Positions 33,762-42,516 are shown, counted from the first letter of the stretch. The stretch is DNA of 64,000 nt from Sediminibacterium sp. KACHI17 (GCF_040362915.1 NZ_AP029612.1:1364001-1428000); one strand, 5' to 3'. Made by a program: numbers and translations. The notes: generated by a model from the sequence alone, not told the origin.

Positions 33762-35873
33762 TTAATTAAGCGCAATATTCACAAGTTGTCCTTTTGCAAT
33801 TTGTTGACCGGGTAATATGGACTGAGCCACTACTTTTCCTTTTCCTTGCACCTGCACTTTCAGTCCCAGATTCTCACACAGGTAAACCACATCTTTCAAT
33901 CCCATTCCTTTTAACTGAGGCATGGCTTTATCCGTCATTGACTTCGATTGAATAGTAACAACACTGTTATTTCCTGTTACAGCAACCCATTCATCTACTC
34001 TGCGAGATGAATCTCTGAATGGGATACTGAGTTTTTGTGTAACAGTAGTGACATCGGGTTTAAAACCTGCATACATGAAATAGCTGCTATCCAATTTTGC
34101 TTTTTGCTTCGCTATATTTCCCACGCGCACATATGTGCTGAATAATCTGTCAGCGATCTCTTTGAATACAGGACCTGCAACAGAACCACCATAGTATACA
34201 GCTGCATGTGGTTTATTCTTGATCACAACTATACAAGTGTATTGGGGGTCATTCGCGGGGAAATATCCTGCGAAAGAAGATTGATAGATCTTATCAGCAT
34301 AACCTCTGTTACCATTGGCCACAAGTGCTGTCCCTGTTTTACCTGCAACAGGATATGGAGAACCTTTGAATAATGCAGCAGCTGTTCCGGATATACATAC
34401 ACCTTCCAAACATTCTCTCAATTGCTTTAATGTTTCATCACTGCAGATCTTTTCATCAACCACGGTTGGAGCAAAGGTTTTTTGAAGAACACCTTCTTCC
34501 TTGATCGCTGACACCAAATATGGCTTCATCATCTTACCATTATTTGCAACAGCATTGTAGAGCGATAATGTTTGTAATGGACTCACAGCCAGATTGTAAC
34601 CGAATGCCATCCATGGCAAGGTTGTAGGCCCCCATAGTTTATGTCCGGGCTTGAAAATGGTAGGATTGCGCTCACCGGTAAGATCGATACCTGTCAGTGT
34701 ATCCATTCTCATTTTCTTGAGATGTGCAATGAAGCGTGATGGATTAGAAGCATAATAAGCAGAAGCAAGCTTGGCCATACCCACATTGGAACTTAACTCA
34801 AATGCTTGTTTTACAGTCACTACATTTCTTCCATGTTTCTCACTGTCATATACTACTTGTCCGGCCGTTCTCCAAGTACCCCCTTCAAGATCAACACCCT
34901 GATTTAAGTTGATCTTTTTATCTTCCAATAAAGCCATCATGGTAGCCAATTTGAAAGTTGAACCGGGTTCTGATGGACTAATAGCATAATTAAAATCTTC
35001 CCAATAATTTCCTTCGCCTCTTTTGCCCAGGTTAGCAATCGCTTTGATCTTACCTGTCTTTGTTTCCATAACGATCGCTGTACCGAATTCAGCTTCGTTC
35101 TTGATCATCATTTTCATCAATGCATTTTCAGTGACTTCCTGAATGAATACATCGATCGTACTTACAATATCTTTACCGGTCTCAGGTTCTATTTCATAAG
35201 TATCAGCATCAACAGGAACATGAACACCACCTGCAATAGATCGAACCAATTGTTTTCCATTTCTTCCTTTTAAAATGCTGTCATAGGTTTTTTCCAATCC
35301 TACTTTATTCTCATCCCTTGCTAAGCCAATCGTTCTAAAAGCCAGCATTTTATAAGGATTCAGGCGAATGGTTTTTTCATTAGCGATCATACCGCTCTTG
35401 TATCTGCCCAAACGAAAGAGTGGAAACTTTCTTAACTGCTCATACTCACGAAAGGATATTTTCTTCTTCAGTAAGAAATAAGCATCATTGTTTTTATAGC
35501 CTTGTTTCAATAAGGATTTATAGTCTTCTTTAGACTGATCTTTAAAGAGATCTGATAAATAATAACTGAGAGAGTCCAGATTTTCACGAAACAACAATCC
35601 GTTTTTTGCACGAAGAGACTCTACTCTAAAGTCCATGTAGATATCGAACTGAGGAATACTGGTACTAAGCATTTGTCCATCTTCACTGTAGATGGTACCG
35701 CGTTCTGCTTCTATTTCATCGATACGCTGATGAAGACTATCGCTCATGCTTCTCCAATAGCCACCTTCTACTTGCTGAATGTATACTGCCTTACCAAAAA
35801 TGGCGATACAAACAGCAACCACCAGTATATAACTGAGGTATACACGCCAGAGTATGTCGCGTTTTACTTCCAA
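33762..35873 (-). CDS. ftsI: Septal transpeptidase FtsI/PBP3 with PASTA domain
   Basis: A 703-residue class B penicillin-binding protein that cross-links septal peptidoglycan. One membrane anchor (about 9-30), a pedestal domain beginning ERGTIYSEDGQML, and the transpeptidase domain with active-site STFK (305-308), SSN (361-363) and KTGT (512-515). A single PASTA-like domain ends the protein (about 640-703: MPQLKGMGLKDVVYLCENLG to VVAQSILPGQQIAKG). The start is TTG at 35873: a stop lies nine codons upstream, there is no nearby ATG, and the MEVKRDILWRVYL beginning is typical for the phylum. Confidence 0.95.
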   Translation of the reverse strand: MEVKRDILWRVYLSYILVVAVCIAIFGKAVYIQQVEGGYWRSMSDSLHQRIDEIEAERGTIYSEDGQMLSTSIPQFDIYMDFRVESLRAKNGLLFRENLDSLSYYLSDLFKDQSKEDYKSLLKQGYKNNDAYFLLKKKISFREYEQLRKFPLFRLGRYKSGMIANEKTIRLNPYKMLAFRTIGLARDENKVGLEKTYDSILKGRNGKQLVRSIAGGVHVPVDADTYEIEPETGKDIVSTIDVFIQEVTENALMKMMIKNEAEFGTAIVMETKTGKIKAIANLGKRGEGNYWEDFNYAISPSEPGSTFKLATMMALLEDKKINLNQGVDLEGGTWRTAGQVVYDSEKHGRNVVTVKQAFELSSNVGMAKLASAYYASNPSRFIAHLKKMRMDTLTGIDLTGERNPTIFKPGHKLWGPTTLPWMAFGYNLAVSPLQTLSLYNAVANNGKMMKPYLVSAIKEEGVLQKTFAPTVVDEKICSDETLKQLRECLEGVCISGTAAALFKGSPYPVAGKTGTALVANGNRGYADKIYQSSFAGYFPANDPQYTCIVVIKNKPHAAVYYGGSVAGPVFKEIADRLFSTYVRVGNIAKQKAKLDSSYFMYAGFKPDVTTVTQKLSIPFRDSSRRVDEWVAVTGNNSVVTIQSKSMTDKAMPQLKGMGLKDVVYLCENLGLKVQVQGKGKVVAQSILPGQQIAKGQLVNIALN

Positions 35874-35930
35874 GGTAGGGTACGGTTTTTTATAAATCAG
35901 TCAATCCAAAAAGCCTAATTCACATGCCAC

Positions 35931-35972
35931 TTTTCACCTTTCACTACTTACTTCTCACTCTTCAATCTCACC
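35931..35972. repeat. Heptamer array H9 at ftsL/ftsI junction
   Basis: TTTTCAC, CTTTCAC, TACTTAC, TTCTCAC, TCTTCAA, TCTCACC in 7-base phase. It covers the last codons and stop of ftsL (TAA within it) and part of the 74-base gap to ftsI. One-armed: no convincing complementary partner. Confidence 0.6.
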
Positions 35973-36271
35973 GGTGTCTCTTTAATCACTTTCAATCCTA
36001 AAGGTTCTGTTGCCTTGATCACTTGCTGTTCTTCACTCTTAAACATCACTTCACTCTTCAACGTCTTATATTCATACTGCAGTTCTTTCAACTGCTTTGT
36101 TGTATTATTAATATTCCTGATCGTTCTATCTGCCATATGTCCATTAGCGATATAGAGAACCGCCAAAAAAGATAGAAAAAGAAAAAACGGAATGTTCTTC
36201 AGTATCCATTGATAGTTGAATAAACCTTTCAATGGATTCTTTTGCGTTTGTATTTTTTCTGATTCAGACAT
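35948..36271 (-). CDS. ftsL: FtsL-like division protein
   Basis: A 107-residue bitopic protein: a charged cytoplasmic start (KIQTQKNPLKGLFNYQWIL), one membrane helix (about 28-46, IPFFLFLSFLAVLYIANG), then a coiled coil (about 48-100) with heptad leucines, ending in the EPLGLKVIKETPVRL stretch that resembles the end of Bacteroidota FtsL-like proteins. Called from topology and its place between rsmH and ftsI; FtsL sequences are too variable for a firmer match. Start ATG at 36271 (MSESEK) is preferred over a reading beginning inside array H10. Confidence 0.85.
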   Translation of the reverse strand: MSESEKIQTQKNPLKGLFNYQWILKNIPFFLFLSFLAVLYIANGHMADRTIRNINNTTKQLKELQYEYKTLKSEVMFKSEEQQVIKATEPLGLKVIKETPVRLKSEK

Positions 36272-36277
36272 TTTTTC

Positions 36278-36350
36278 AGTTGACAGATGCAAGTTGATAG
36301 TTGACAAAAATCCTTTCACTATTCACTATTGACTACTCACTACTCACTTA
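36278..36350. repeat. Heptamer array H10 at rsmH/ftsL junction
   Basis: AGTTGAC, AGATGCA, AGTTGAT, AGTTGAC, an 10-base break, then TCACTAT, TCACTAT, TGACTAC, TCACTAC, TCACTTA. The rsmH stop codon is in the last unit. TCACTAT and TGACTAC are the same units as in H8, and TCACTAC recurs at 53018, in different loci. It fills the gap between rsmH and ftsL within the operon. Confidence 0.8.
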
Positions 36351-37250
36351 TACTTTTTCCGCCACTCTCAGCTTTGCACTTCTGCTTCTTGTATTTTGTT
36401 TCAACTCTTCAGCTGTTGCTGTAATAGGTTTCTTTGTGATCACTTTCAACACTTGCTCTTTCACAACAGGCAACAGAGGATTATCAAGTGTTTCGTCGAA
36501 ACTCCCCTGCCGGAAAAAGTTCTTTACCAGCCTGTCTTCTATAGAATGGAAAGTGATGATGGCAACGCGGCCACCTGTTTTAAGTACAGCAGGAACCTGC
36601 TGCAGCATTTCTTTCAATGCCCCCATTTCGTCGTTCACTTCCATACGAAGCGCCTGGAATACCTGAGCCAAGTACTTGTTCGGATTTCCTTTCACCACGG
36701 GGCTAATCAATGCCTTGAACTGTTCGATGGTTTGGACCTGGATATGATTGCGTTGCTGAACAATTTGCCTAGCTAGTGTTTTTGAATTACTAACCTCTCC
36801 ATACTGTTCAAACAATTTGTGCAATTGTTGTTCTGTATATCCTTTCACAATGTCTGCAGCACTCAGTGATTGGCGTCTATCCATCCGCATATCCAGCGGA
36901 CCGGAAAAACGGATCGAGAAACCGCGGTCACCTTCATCAAATTGATGACTGCTTACACCGAGATCTGCGAGAATACCATCTACAGCCTGAACTTCATGTA
37001 AACGAAGAAAGCGTTGCAGGTGACGAAAGTTTTGTGGTACAAAGACCACGCGACCATCATCCGGAATATTTTGTTGCGCATCCGCATCCTGATCAAAGGC
37101 AAAGAGTTTACCTTTTTCATTCAGCTGCTCCAATATCCCCCTGCTATGTCCACCACCACCGAAAGTGCAATCCACATATACACCGTCTGGCTTAATAGAC
37201 AAACCTTCCAGCGTTTCATGATAGAGGACAGGAATGTGATAATTCGTCAA
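36348..37250 (-). CDS. rsmH: 16S rRNA (cytosine-1402-N4) methyltransferase RsmH
   Basis: A 300-residue SAM-dependent methyltransferase (former MraW) modifying C1402 in the ribosomal P site. Motifs: IPVLYHETLEGL, the SAM loop VDCTFGGGGHSRGIL, FAFDQDADAQ, ILADLGVSSHQFDEGDRGFSIRFSGPLDMRMD, LAQVFQALRMEVNDE and IITFHSIEDRLVKNFF. Start is TTG at 37250, because MTNYHIPVLYHE aligns with the family start and there is no ATG near. Third gene in this cluster with a non-ATG start, with ftsI (TTG) and murC (GTG). Confidence 0.97.
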   Translation of the reverse strand: MTNYHIPVLYHETLEGLSIKPDGVYVDCTFGGGGHSRGILEQLNEKGKLFAFDQDADAQQNIPDDGRVVFVPQNFRHLQRFLRLHEVQAVDGILADLGVSSHQFDEGDRGFSIRFSGPLDMRMDRRQSLSAADIVKGYTEQQLHKLFEQYGEVSNSKTLARQIVQQRNHIQVQTIEQFKALISPVVKGNPNKYLAQVFQALRMEVNDEMGALKEMLQQVPAVLKTGGRVAIITFHSIEDRLVKNFFRQGSFDETLDNPLLPVVKEQVLKVITKKPITATAEELKQNTRSRSAKLRVAEKV

Positions 37251-37406
37251 TTTGAAAAGTTTAGTATTTTATAATTTGCCTTTCCTTCGTGGGGATGACA
37301 ATATTCTTTCCCGAATTGACCAGAAGAAAAAGATGAGCGACGATTGAGCGGTCGAAAATGAATCTCACAATGCTTTTCATTTTCAAATGTTCAAGTTGCA
37401 TCATTC

Positions 37407-37856
37407 TCAAATTTTGTCTGTCATCACTTCCTGCGCCAGGCTACTGAAAGCTTCTGGTGAGAAATCCTCAAAGAGCTGTTTGTACTTACCGGCATCCCAG
37501 ATTTCGAAACGATCCAATGCGGCAGCAAGGATGATATCCTTACCTAACCCGGCAAACTCCTTCAGCGAAGCAGGCAACAGCATACGACCGGCATTATCCA
37601 GTTCTATTTCTGTAGCACCACCCAAAAACTGACGGCGGAATTGACGTACTTTGGGGTCGAAATCATTCAATTGGCTGATCTTAGCAATGATTATTTCCCA
37701 ACTTTTCAATGGATATAACGTGAGACATTTTTCGAAACCACGGCTGAGTATGAAACGGCTCTCCCCTTCAGGCAACTGTTTTTTCAGTCCGCCCGGAAGC
37801 AGGAAACGCCCTTTCGCGTCAACTGTAGCTTCGTATTCTCCGTGAAATCCGGTCAT
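37407..37856 (-). CDS. mraZ: Transcriptional regulator MraZ
   Basis: A 149-residue protein with two SpoVT/AbrB-like MraZ domains: FHGEYEATVDAKGRFLLPGG with the first DxxGR motif, then ATEIELDNAGRMLLPASLKEFAG with the second. MraZ forms ring-shaped oligomers, binds repeats upstream of its own operon and represses it. ATG at 37856 is chosen: an in-frame GTG at 37895 falls inside the second MraZ box of the operator. The first gene of the dcw cluster; 156 bases separate it from rsmH. Confidence 0.95.
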   Translation of the reverse strand: MTGFHGEYEATVDAKGRFLLPGGLKKQLPEGESRFILSRGFEKCLTLYPLKSWEIIIAKISQLNDFDPKVRQFRRQFLGGATEIELDNAGRMLLPASLKEFAGLGKDIILAAALDRFEIWDAGKYKQLFEDFSPEAFSSLAQEVMTDKI

Positions 37857-37880
37857 TGGTGAATAAATATTTTTAAGATT

Positions 37881-37920
37881 ACCACTTGTTGACACAAAAT
37901 AACACTTTTTCCCACTTTTA
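37881..37920 (-). promoter_or_regulatory. MraZ operator: four GTG boxes with 10-base period
   Basis: On the minus strand, upstream of mraZ, GTGGGAAAAA, GTGTTATTTT, GTGTCAACAA, GTGGTAATCT follow each other exactly every 10 bases (CAC at 37913, 37903, 37893 and 37883 on the plus strand). Known MraZ operators are three to four TGGG- or AAAGTG-type repeats at 10-base spacing, so this is a close match. The boxes end 25 bases before the ATG and surround a TTATTTTG segment that resembles a -7 element. Confidence 0.88.
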
Positions 37921-38116
37921 AATCAAATTTGGGAGGACTCTATTTATCCACAAATAAAAAATCGCTGTAATGCAATAGAGCATTGAATTACAGCCGACTG
38001 GAACAAAAACATATGTGAATGAAATGTGGATTCGTGTGAATAGCGAGTGGAAAACCGACCAGAACCCCTAACAGGCTTACATTTCATTGAAAATCAAGAG
38101 TTAAAGAATTCTACCC

Positions 38117-38512
38117 ATGAGCACTACCGGCTATTCAGGAAAACCGATCTGGCAAAAACTGGGTATTTTGCCTCAAACCCGTATCCGGCTTGTATCTGCT
38201 CCTCAAGACTATGAACAAATGATCGGGTTATCGGTCCATAAACAGGTGGTAAAAAGTGGGGAAGCAGATCTGACCCATTGCTTTATCACCACCCTTACAG
38301 AACTGGAATCGGTATTCCTGAATCTGACGCATCAAACAGCCCCGGGTGGATGTATCTGGATCTCTTGGTATAAAAAATCAGCCGGTATTCCCACAGACGT
38401 AACCGAAGATGCGATCCGATCAATCGTACTGCCTACCGGTTGGGTTGATGTAAAAGTTTGTACCGTGAGTGAACAATGGAGCGGATTGAAGATCATGAAA
38501 AGAAAGAAATGA
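38117..38512 (+). CDS. DUF3052-family protein
   Basis: A 131-residue soluble protein beginning GYSGKPIWQKLGILPQTRIRLVSAP, the signature start of DUF3052-like proteins (YSGxPLxKKLGxKxG). The middle, ADLTHCFITTLTELESVF, and the end, PGGCIWISWYKKSAGIPTDVTEDAIRSIVLPTGWVDVKVCTVSEQWSGLKIMKRK, follow the family too. Function unknown. Divergent from mraZ, 51 bases upstream of queA on the same strand. Confidence 0.85.
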   Translation: MSTTGYSGKPIWQKLGILPQTRIRLVSAPQDYEQMIGLSVHKQVVKSGEADLTHCFITTLTELESVFLNLTHQTAPGGCIWISWYKKSAGIPTDVTEDAIRSIVLPTGWVDVKVCTVSEQWSGLKIMKRKK

Positions 38513-38536
38513 GCTGTTTACAGCAAGCTTCCGCAT

Positions 38537-38544
38537 TAACTTTG
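38537..38544 (+). promoter_or_regulatory. -7 element TAACTTTG before queA
   Basis: TAACTTTG matches TAnnTTTG fully and ends 19 bases before the queA ATG, after the DUF3052 gene. No TTG stands at the -33 distance. It suggests queA can be transcribed on its own. Confidence 0.5.
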
Positions 38545-38563
38545 CCGCTCTTGAATCATTGCT

Positions 38564-39793
38564 ATGCATCCTAAAGACTTGTCGATACAAGATTTCAGTT
38601 ACGACCTACCCGATGAACGCATCGCACGTTATCCTGTTGCAGAAAGAGATCTCAGTAAATTATTGATCTATAAAGATGCAAACATCACTACAGATGTGTA
38701 TCGTTCATTACCCGATATTCTTCCTGCTGACACATTACTGATCTTCAACAATACAAAAGTTGTAGAAGCCCGTTTATATTTTCATAAGCCCACAGGAGGT
38801 GCTATTGAAATATTTTGCCTGGAGCCTGATGATCGCTATGCAGATGTTACCAGCGCTATGATGCAGAAACAACAAGTCTATTGGAAATGCCTGATAGGTG
38901 GAGCAAAAAAATGGAAAGAAGGTCCCCTATCCTTGTCATTTACCTGGAATGATCAAGCAGTAAAAGTATCTGCTGAAAAAATAGGAATGGTTCAAGATGC
39001 TTTTATCATTTTATTTCATTGGGATGAAGCTGATCTTTCATTTGCGGATATCTTACACCATGCGGGCAATCTTCCACTACCTCCATATATGGATCGTGAT
39101 GCAGAAGATGCAGATAAAGAACGATATCAAACTGTTTATGCCAAACATGACGGTTCTGTAGCGGCTCCCACTGCAGGATTACATTTCACAGAATCATTGC
39201 TCACAGAACTGGCGAAGAAAAATATCCATACCGAATTTGTTACACTGCATGTTGGTGCAGGAACATTTAAACCTGTGAAAGCTGCGGTCATGCAGGATCA
39301 TGAAATGCATGCTGAGTATATTGATGTGAGTGTTGAATCGATTCAGAAGATCAGGCAGTCTTTACCTTATAACATCATAACAGTAGGCACTACTTCCTTG
39401 AGAACAGTGGAGAGCTTATACTGGCTGGGGAAAAAAATAATCGATCATCCTACTATTGATATGAATGATCTCTATGTAGATCAGTGGGATGCTTATAACA
39501 ACAAGGAAGTACTTCCTTCTGCAGATATGGCTTTACAAGCACTGGAAAACTATTTGCTTGAAAAGAAACTACACCGATTGGTTACCAAAACAAGGATCAT
39601 CATTGCACCGGGTTATTCTTTCCAGATCATGAAGGCATTGATCACTAACTTTCATCAACCACAATCCACTCTATTACTCTTAGTGGCTGCTATTACCGGA
39701 GATGATTGGAGAACGATCTATCAATATGCGCTTGATCACGATTTCAGATTCTTGAGTTATGGAGATGGTTCCTTACTGTGGAATCGTAACTAG
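38564..39793 (+). CDS. queA: tRNA ribosyltransferase-isomerase QueA
   Basis: A 409-residue enzyme that transfers and isomerises the ribose of S-adenosylmethionine onto 7-aminomethyl-7-deazaguanine in tRNA, giving epoxyqueuosine. Motifs: FSYDLPDERIARYPVAERDLSKLLIY, LIFNNTKVVEARL, LPLPPYMDRDAEDADKERYQTVYAKHDGSVAAPTAGLHFT and LHVGAGTFKPVK, TVGTTSLRTVESLYW. About 50 residues longer than E. coli QueA, as is usual for Bacteroidota, mainly in the LYVDQWDAYNNKEVLPS region. Its TAG stop shares the bases CTAG with the stop of the convergent sensor kinase gene. Confidence 0.96.
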   Translation: MHPKDLSIQDFSYDLPDERIARYPVAERDLSKLLIYKDANITTDVYRSLPDILPADTLLIFNNTKVVEARLYFHKPTGGAIEIFCLEPDDRYADVTSAMMQKQQVYWKCLIGGAKKWKEGPLSLSFTWNDQAVKVSAEKIGMVQDAFIILFHWDEADLSFADILHHAGNLPLPPYMDRDAEDADKERYQTVYAKHDGSVAAPTAGLHFTESLLTELAKKNIHTEFVTLHVGAGTFKPVKAAVMQDHEMHAEYIDVSVESIQKIRQSLPYNIITVGTTSLRTVESLYWLGKKIIDHPTIDMNDLYVDQWDAYNNKEVLPSADMALQALENYLLEKKLHRLVTKTRIIIAPGYSFQIMKALITNFHQPQSTLLLLVAAITGDDWRTIYQYALDHDFRFLSYGDGSLLWNRN

Positions 39794-41127
39794 CTTTGAA
39801 CTGTTTTCGCCAAAGACATTTCGACCGTAAAAGTGGTTCCTTTTCCAAGCGTACTATCGACCTTGATCTTTCCTTTATGTGCATCGATCACTGTCTTCAC
39901 ATAACTCATACCCAATCCAAATCCTTTTACGTTGTGTAAGTTACCCGTATGCGCGCGATAGAATTTTTCGAAGATCCTTTTGATAGATTCTTTGGTCATA
40001 CCAATGCCATTATCCTCCACACGGATGACGATATGTTTGGCGGTACTATGCGTGGTGATACGGATCAATGGTGCGTCTTTTGAATATTTGATAGCATTAT
40101 CAACCAGATTGGATACCATGTTGGTGAAATGCACTTCATCAGCTTCGATCACATCATTGGCGGCATTCAGATGAAGTTCTACCATCCCCTGTTTATCCTG
40201 TAGCTGTAATTGATGATTATCCAGCGCATGTTGTACCACATCATGCACATGCAGCTTTGTCAAATTCAATTTCAACTCCTGCTTCTCCATCAATGCAGCC
40301 TGAAGAATGGTTTCCACATGTTTGTTCATGCGAATATTTTCTTCCTTGATGATGCCGCTGAAATATTTCATCTTCTCCTGATCCGATTGCACTTTTTCAT
40401 TTCGAATAGCATCTACAGCCAATGATATCGTTGCTAAAGGTGTTTTGAATTCATGCGTCATATTATTGATGAAATCACTTTTGATCTCACTCAATTTTTT
40501 CTGATTCAATAGTGATCGTATCGTCACATAGAAAGCTGCAATAATGATCAACATAAATAAAACGGCGCCGGCAAATACCCACTTCAGTGATGCCCATGCC
40601 TGCCTCTGAAAATCAGGAACCACTACCACCAAATATTCAGTAGCACTCAATCCTTCAAAATCTGATGCACTAGCCGGAACAATCGGCAGGTAAATTCTTT
40701 TATTTAAAACAGTGTCCCAATACTCTGATGAAAACTTCTTGGTAGACATCTCTATCTCTTCCGTTGGACCAATCACTGCAAATTCAAATTTGATCTCTCG
40801 CAATCCTACAGCATCAAACTCCTCCTTCACCATTTTATGTACATCCTGAAAACTAAACCGTTGATCAATGGTCGGCGGTTTGAGAATATGCAAGTGAAAA
40901 TCAGGATTGAAAGTAAGTCCACCCCGTTTAGGCAATCGCAAGCGCTGAGAGGCCGGCGCATTATTGGTAAGTTTAGCTGTTACATTAGAAGCTGCTTCAT
41001 AGGCTTTGTTGAGTAACTCCGTATTACGTATTTCAAACAAATTATTCAGCCATGAACTTTGTATGATGAAAAGTCCAAGTAGCGAGAGCGTGATCAGTAT
41101 GACAATAACGGGGAAAGTTCGCTTCAT
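39790..41127 (-). CDS. Membrane sensor histidine kinase, orphan
   Basis: A 445-residue sensor kinase. Two membrane helices (about 6-24 and 184-203) frame a periplasmic sensor domain of about 155 residues with no recognised family. The HisKA domain has the H-box NNMTHEFKTPLATI (His225); the HATPase domain has N-box NLVDNAIKYS, DNGIGMT and GFGLGMSYVKTVI, all intact. There is no HAMP domain, as in many Bacteroidota kinases. No response regulator gene is adjacent, so its partner is elsewhere. ATG at 41127 is preferred to GTG two codons upstream. Confidence 0.92.
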   Translation of the reverse strand: MKRTFPVIVILITLSLLGLFIIQSSWLNNLFEIRNTELLNKAYEAASNVTAKLTNNAPASQRLRLPKRGGLTFNPDFHLHILKPPTIDQRFSFQDVHKMVKEEFDAVGLREIKFEFAVIGPTEEIEMSTKKFSSEYWDTVLNKRIYLPIVPASASDFEGLSATEYLVVVVPDFQRQAWASLKWVFAGAVLFMLIIIAAFYVTIRSLLNQKKLSEIKSDFINNMTHEFKTPLATISLAVDAIRNEKVQSDQEKMKYFSGIIKEENIRMNKHVETILQAALMEKQELKLNLTKLHVHDVVQHALDNHQLQLQDKQGMVELHLNAANDVIEADEVHFTNMVSNLVDNAIKYSKDAPLIRITTHSTAKHIVIRVEDNGIGMTKESIKRIFEKFYRAHTGNLHNVKGFGLGMSYVKTVIDAHKGKIKVDSTLGKGTTFTVEMSLAKTVQS

Positions 41128-41246
41128 TCTCACAAATATAATGGTCTGTACGAGCTAATGATAAACCCAGACCGATGATTTATATCCATTTTAACGATGG
41201 GTATCCCCTTCTTGTAAGATCGAGCAGATTCCCTTAACTTTTCAGT

Positions 41247-41798
41247 ATGGTACCATTAGAATCAGGAATTTTACTGATATCAGATCCTTTTCTGAAAGAT
41301 CCTAACTTTCTGAGAACGGTCGTATTTCTCTGCGAACATCAGGATGAAGGAAGTTTTGGTTTTGTAGTGAACAAACCTATCGGACTTACATTGCAAGATG
41401 TTGTTGCTGATGCAGAAGGTTTATTGATTCCCCTCTCCGAAGGCGGACCCGTACAAAAGGATACGCTTCATTTTTTACACCGACGTCCTGACCTGATCGA
41501 AGGAGGGGTTGAAGTAACAGACCATATATTCTGGAGCGGTGATTTCACACAAACATTAGCCTTATTACATAGTGGTGAGTTGACATCAACAGATATCCGA
41601 TTCTTTATTGGGTACAGTGGATGGGGGGAATCTCAATTAAAACAAGAAATTGATGACAAAAGCTGGATCACCAGGCACGCAAAAAGAGAGCTTATTTTTC
41701 ATCAGAATATCCAAGCGATCTGGAAAGAATCACTCACTGATTTAGGGGGTGAATACCAACAAATGGTGAATTATCCTATTGATCCTCAATTGAATTAG
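41247..41798 (+). CDS. YqgE/AlgH family protein
   Basis: A 183-residue protein of the UPF0301 family. The hallmark start is ESGILLISDPFLKDPNFLRTVVFLCEHQDEGSFGFVVNKP; LSEGGPVQKDTLHFLHRRPDLI and FFIGYSGWGESQLKQEI are the other conserved blocks. The family has a compact alpha/beta fold and was linked to alginate regulation in Pseudomonas, but its molecular role is unknown. TAACTTTT, a near-consensus -7 element, lies just upstream. Confidence 0.94.
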   Translation: MVPLESGILLISDPFLKDPNFLRTVVFLCEHQDEGSFGFVVNKPIGLTLQDVVADAEGLLIPLSEGGPVQKDTLHFLHRRPDLIEGGVEVTDHIFWSGDFTQTLALLHSGELTSTDIRFFIGYSGWGESQLKQEIDDKSWITRHAKRELIFHQNIQAIWKESLTDLGGEYQQMVNYPIDPQLN

Positions 41799-41880
41799 AG
41801 GGATTAAAAAAACCTTAAAAAACCTTTTAAAAAATGTAATCCCTTTTATTAAGGTTAATTTAATATTTCAATACCCCAAA

Positions 41881-42516
41881 TTGAACCCTCAAAAACCCGA
41901 TATCCATCGTTTCTTTTTTTCAGAAGCCGAAAGACTTTTATTAGCCTCCCACCTGTTAAATTTTGGTGTTTGGGAATTTGAATTCAGCACCTCCCGATTG
42001 ATATGGGATAATAAGATGTACGAGATCTATGGTGTTCCTAAAGACGATTTCTTTCACACGATCGAGGATTTTCGAAAAAGGGTTCATCCGGAAGACCTAC
42101 CCGGGGCCGATGAAGCCATGCAAAACATTGTGTATGCAACTGAGCCTTTATTCGCTCAGTTCAGGATCATCAGACCTAATGGAGAGATCAGAACCATCAA
42201 AGGAAACGTTACATGTATCAGAGATGGGGCTGGTCAACCTGTAAGATTGATTGGAATCAATCATGATATAAGTGAACAACAGATCATTGAAGAGAAAATT
42301 AAAGACCAAAATGCAAAGCTCAAAAAGATTGCATGGATGCAATCTCATGAGATAAGAAAACCGCTGGCGAATATTATTGGATTATTGGGTCTATGCAATC
42401 ACTACGAAATGAATGATCAACAAAAAGAGCTTTTGCAGTATTTGAATGAGTCAGCTTCAGAATTAGATGCGATTGTAAAAACAATTATTGATAGAACTCA
42501 GGAAAGTAATGCATAA
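41881..42516 (+). CDS. PAS protein with phospho-acceptor helix but no kinase domain
   Basis: A 211-residue cytoplasmic protein. Residues about 20-135 form a PAS_3-type domain (FGVWEFEFSTSRLIWDNKMYEIYGV, RVHPEDLPGADEAM, FRIIRPNGEIRTIKG, GINHDISEQ). Residues about 140-205 are a full HisKA-like pair of helices with an H-box, MQSHEIRKPLANIIGLLGL. The chain then ends, so no ATPase domain exists; phosphorylation would have to come from another kinase. The start is TTG at 41881: no ATG is in frame upstream before a stop, and the first internal Met would cut into the PAS fold. TTG starts are rare, so the start is less sure than the gene. Confidence 0.82.
   Translation: MNPQKPDIHRFFFSEAERLLLASHLLNFGVWEFEFSTSRLIWDNKMYEIYGVPKDDFFHTIEDFRKRVHPEDLPGADEAMQNIVYATEPLFAQFRIIRPNGEIRTIKGNVTCIRDGAGQPVRLIGINHDISEQQIIEEKIKDQNAKLKKIAWMQSHEIRKPLANIIGLLGLCNHYEMNDQQKELLQYLNESASELDAIVKTIIDRTQESNA

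Noticed and set aside
37857..37895. GTG start giving mraZ 13 more residues
   Set aside because: The GTG is part of the second 10-base MraZ box; the operator explains this sequence, and the family starts near FHGEYEAT.
41800..41880. Terminator after the YqgE gene (GGGATTA...TAATCCC with TTTTATT)
   Set aside because: The stem is 7 bases with a loop of about 29 bases, too weak to list as a terminator.
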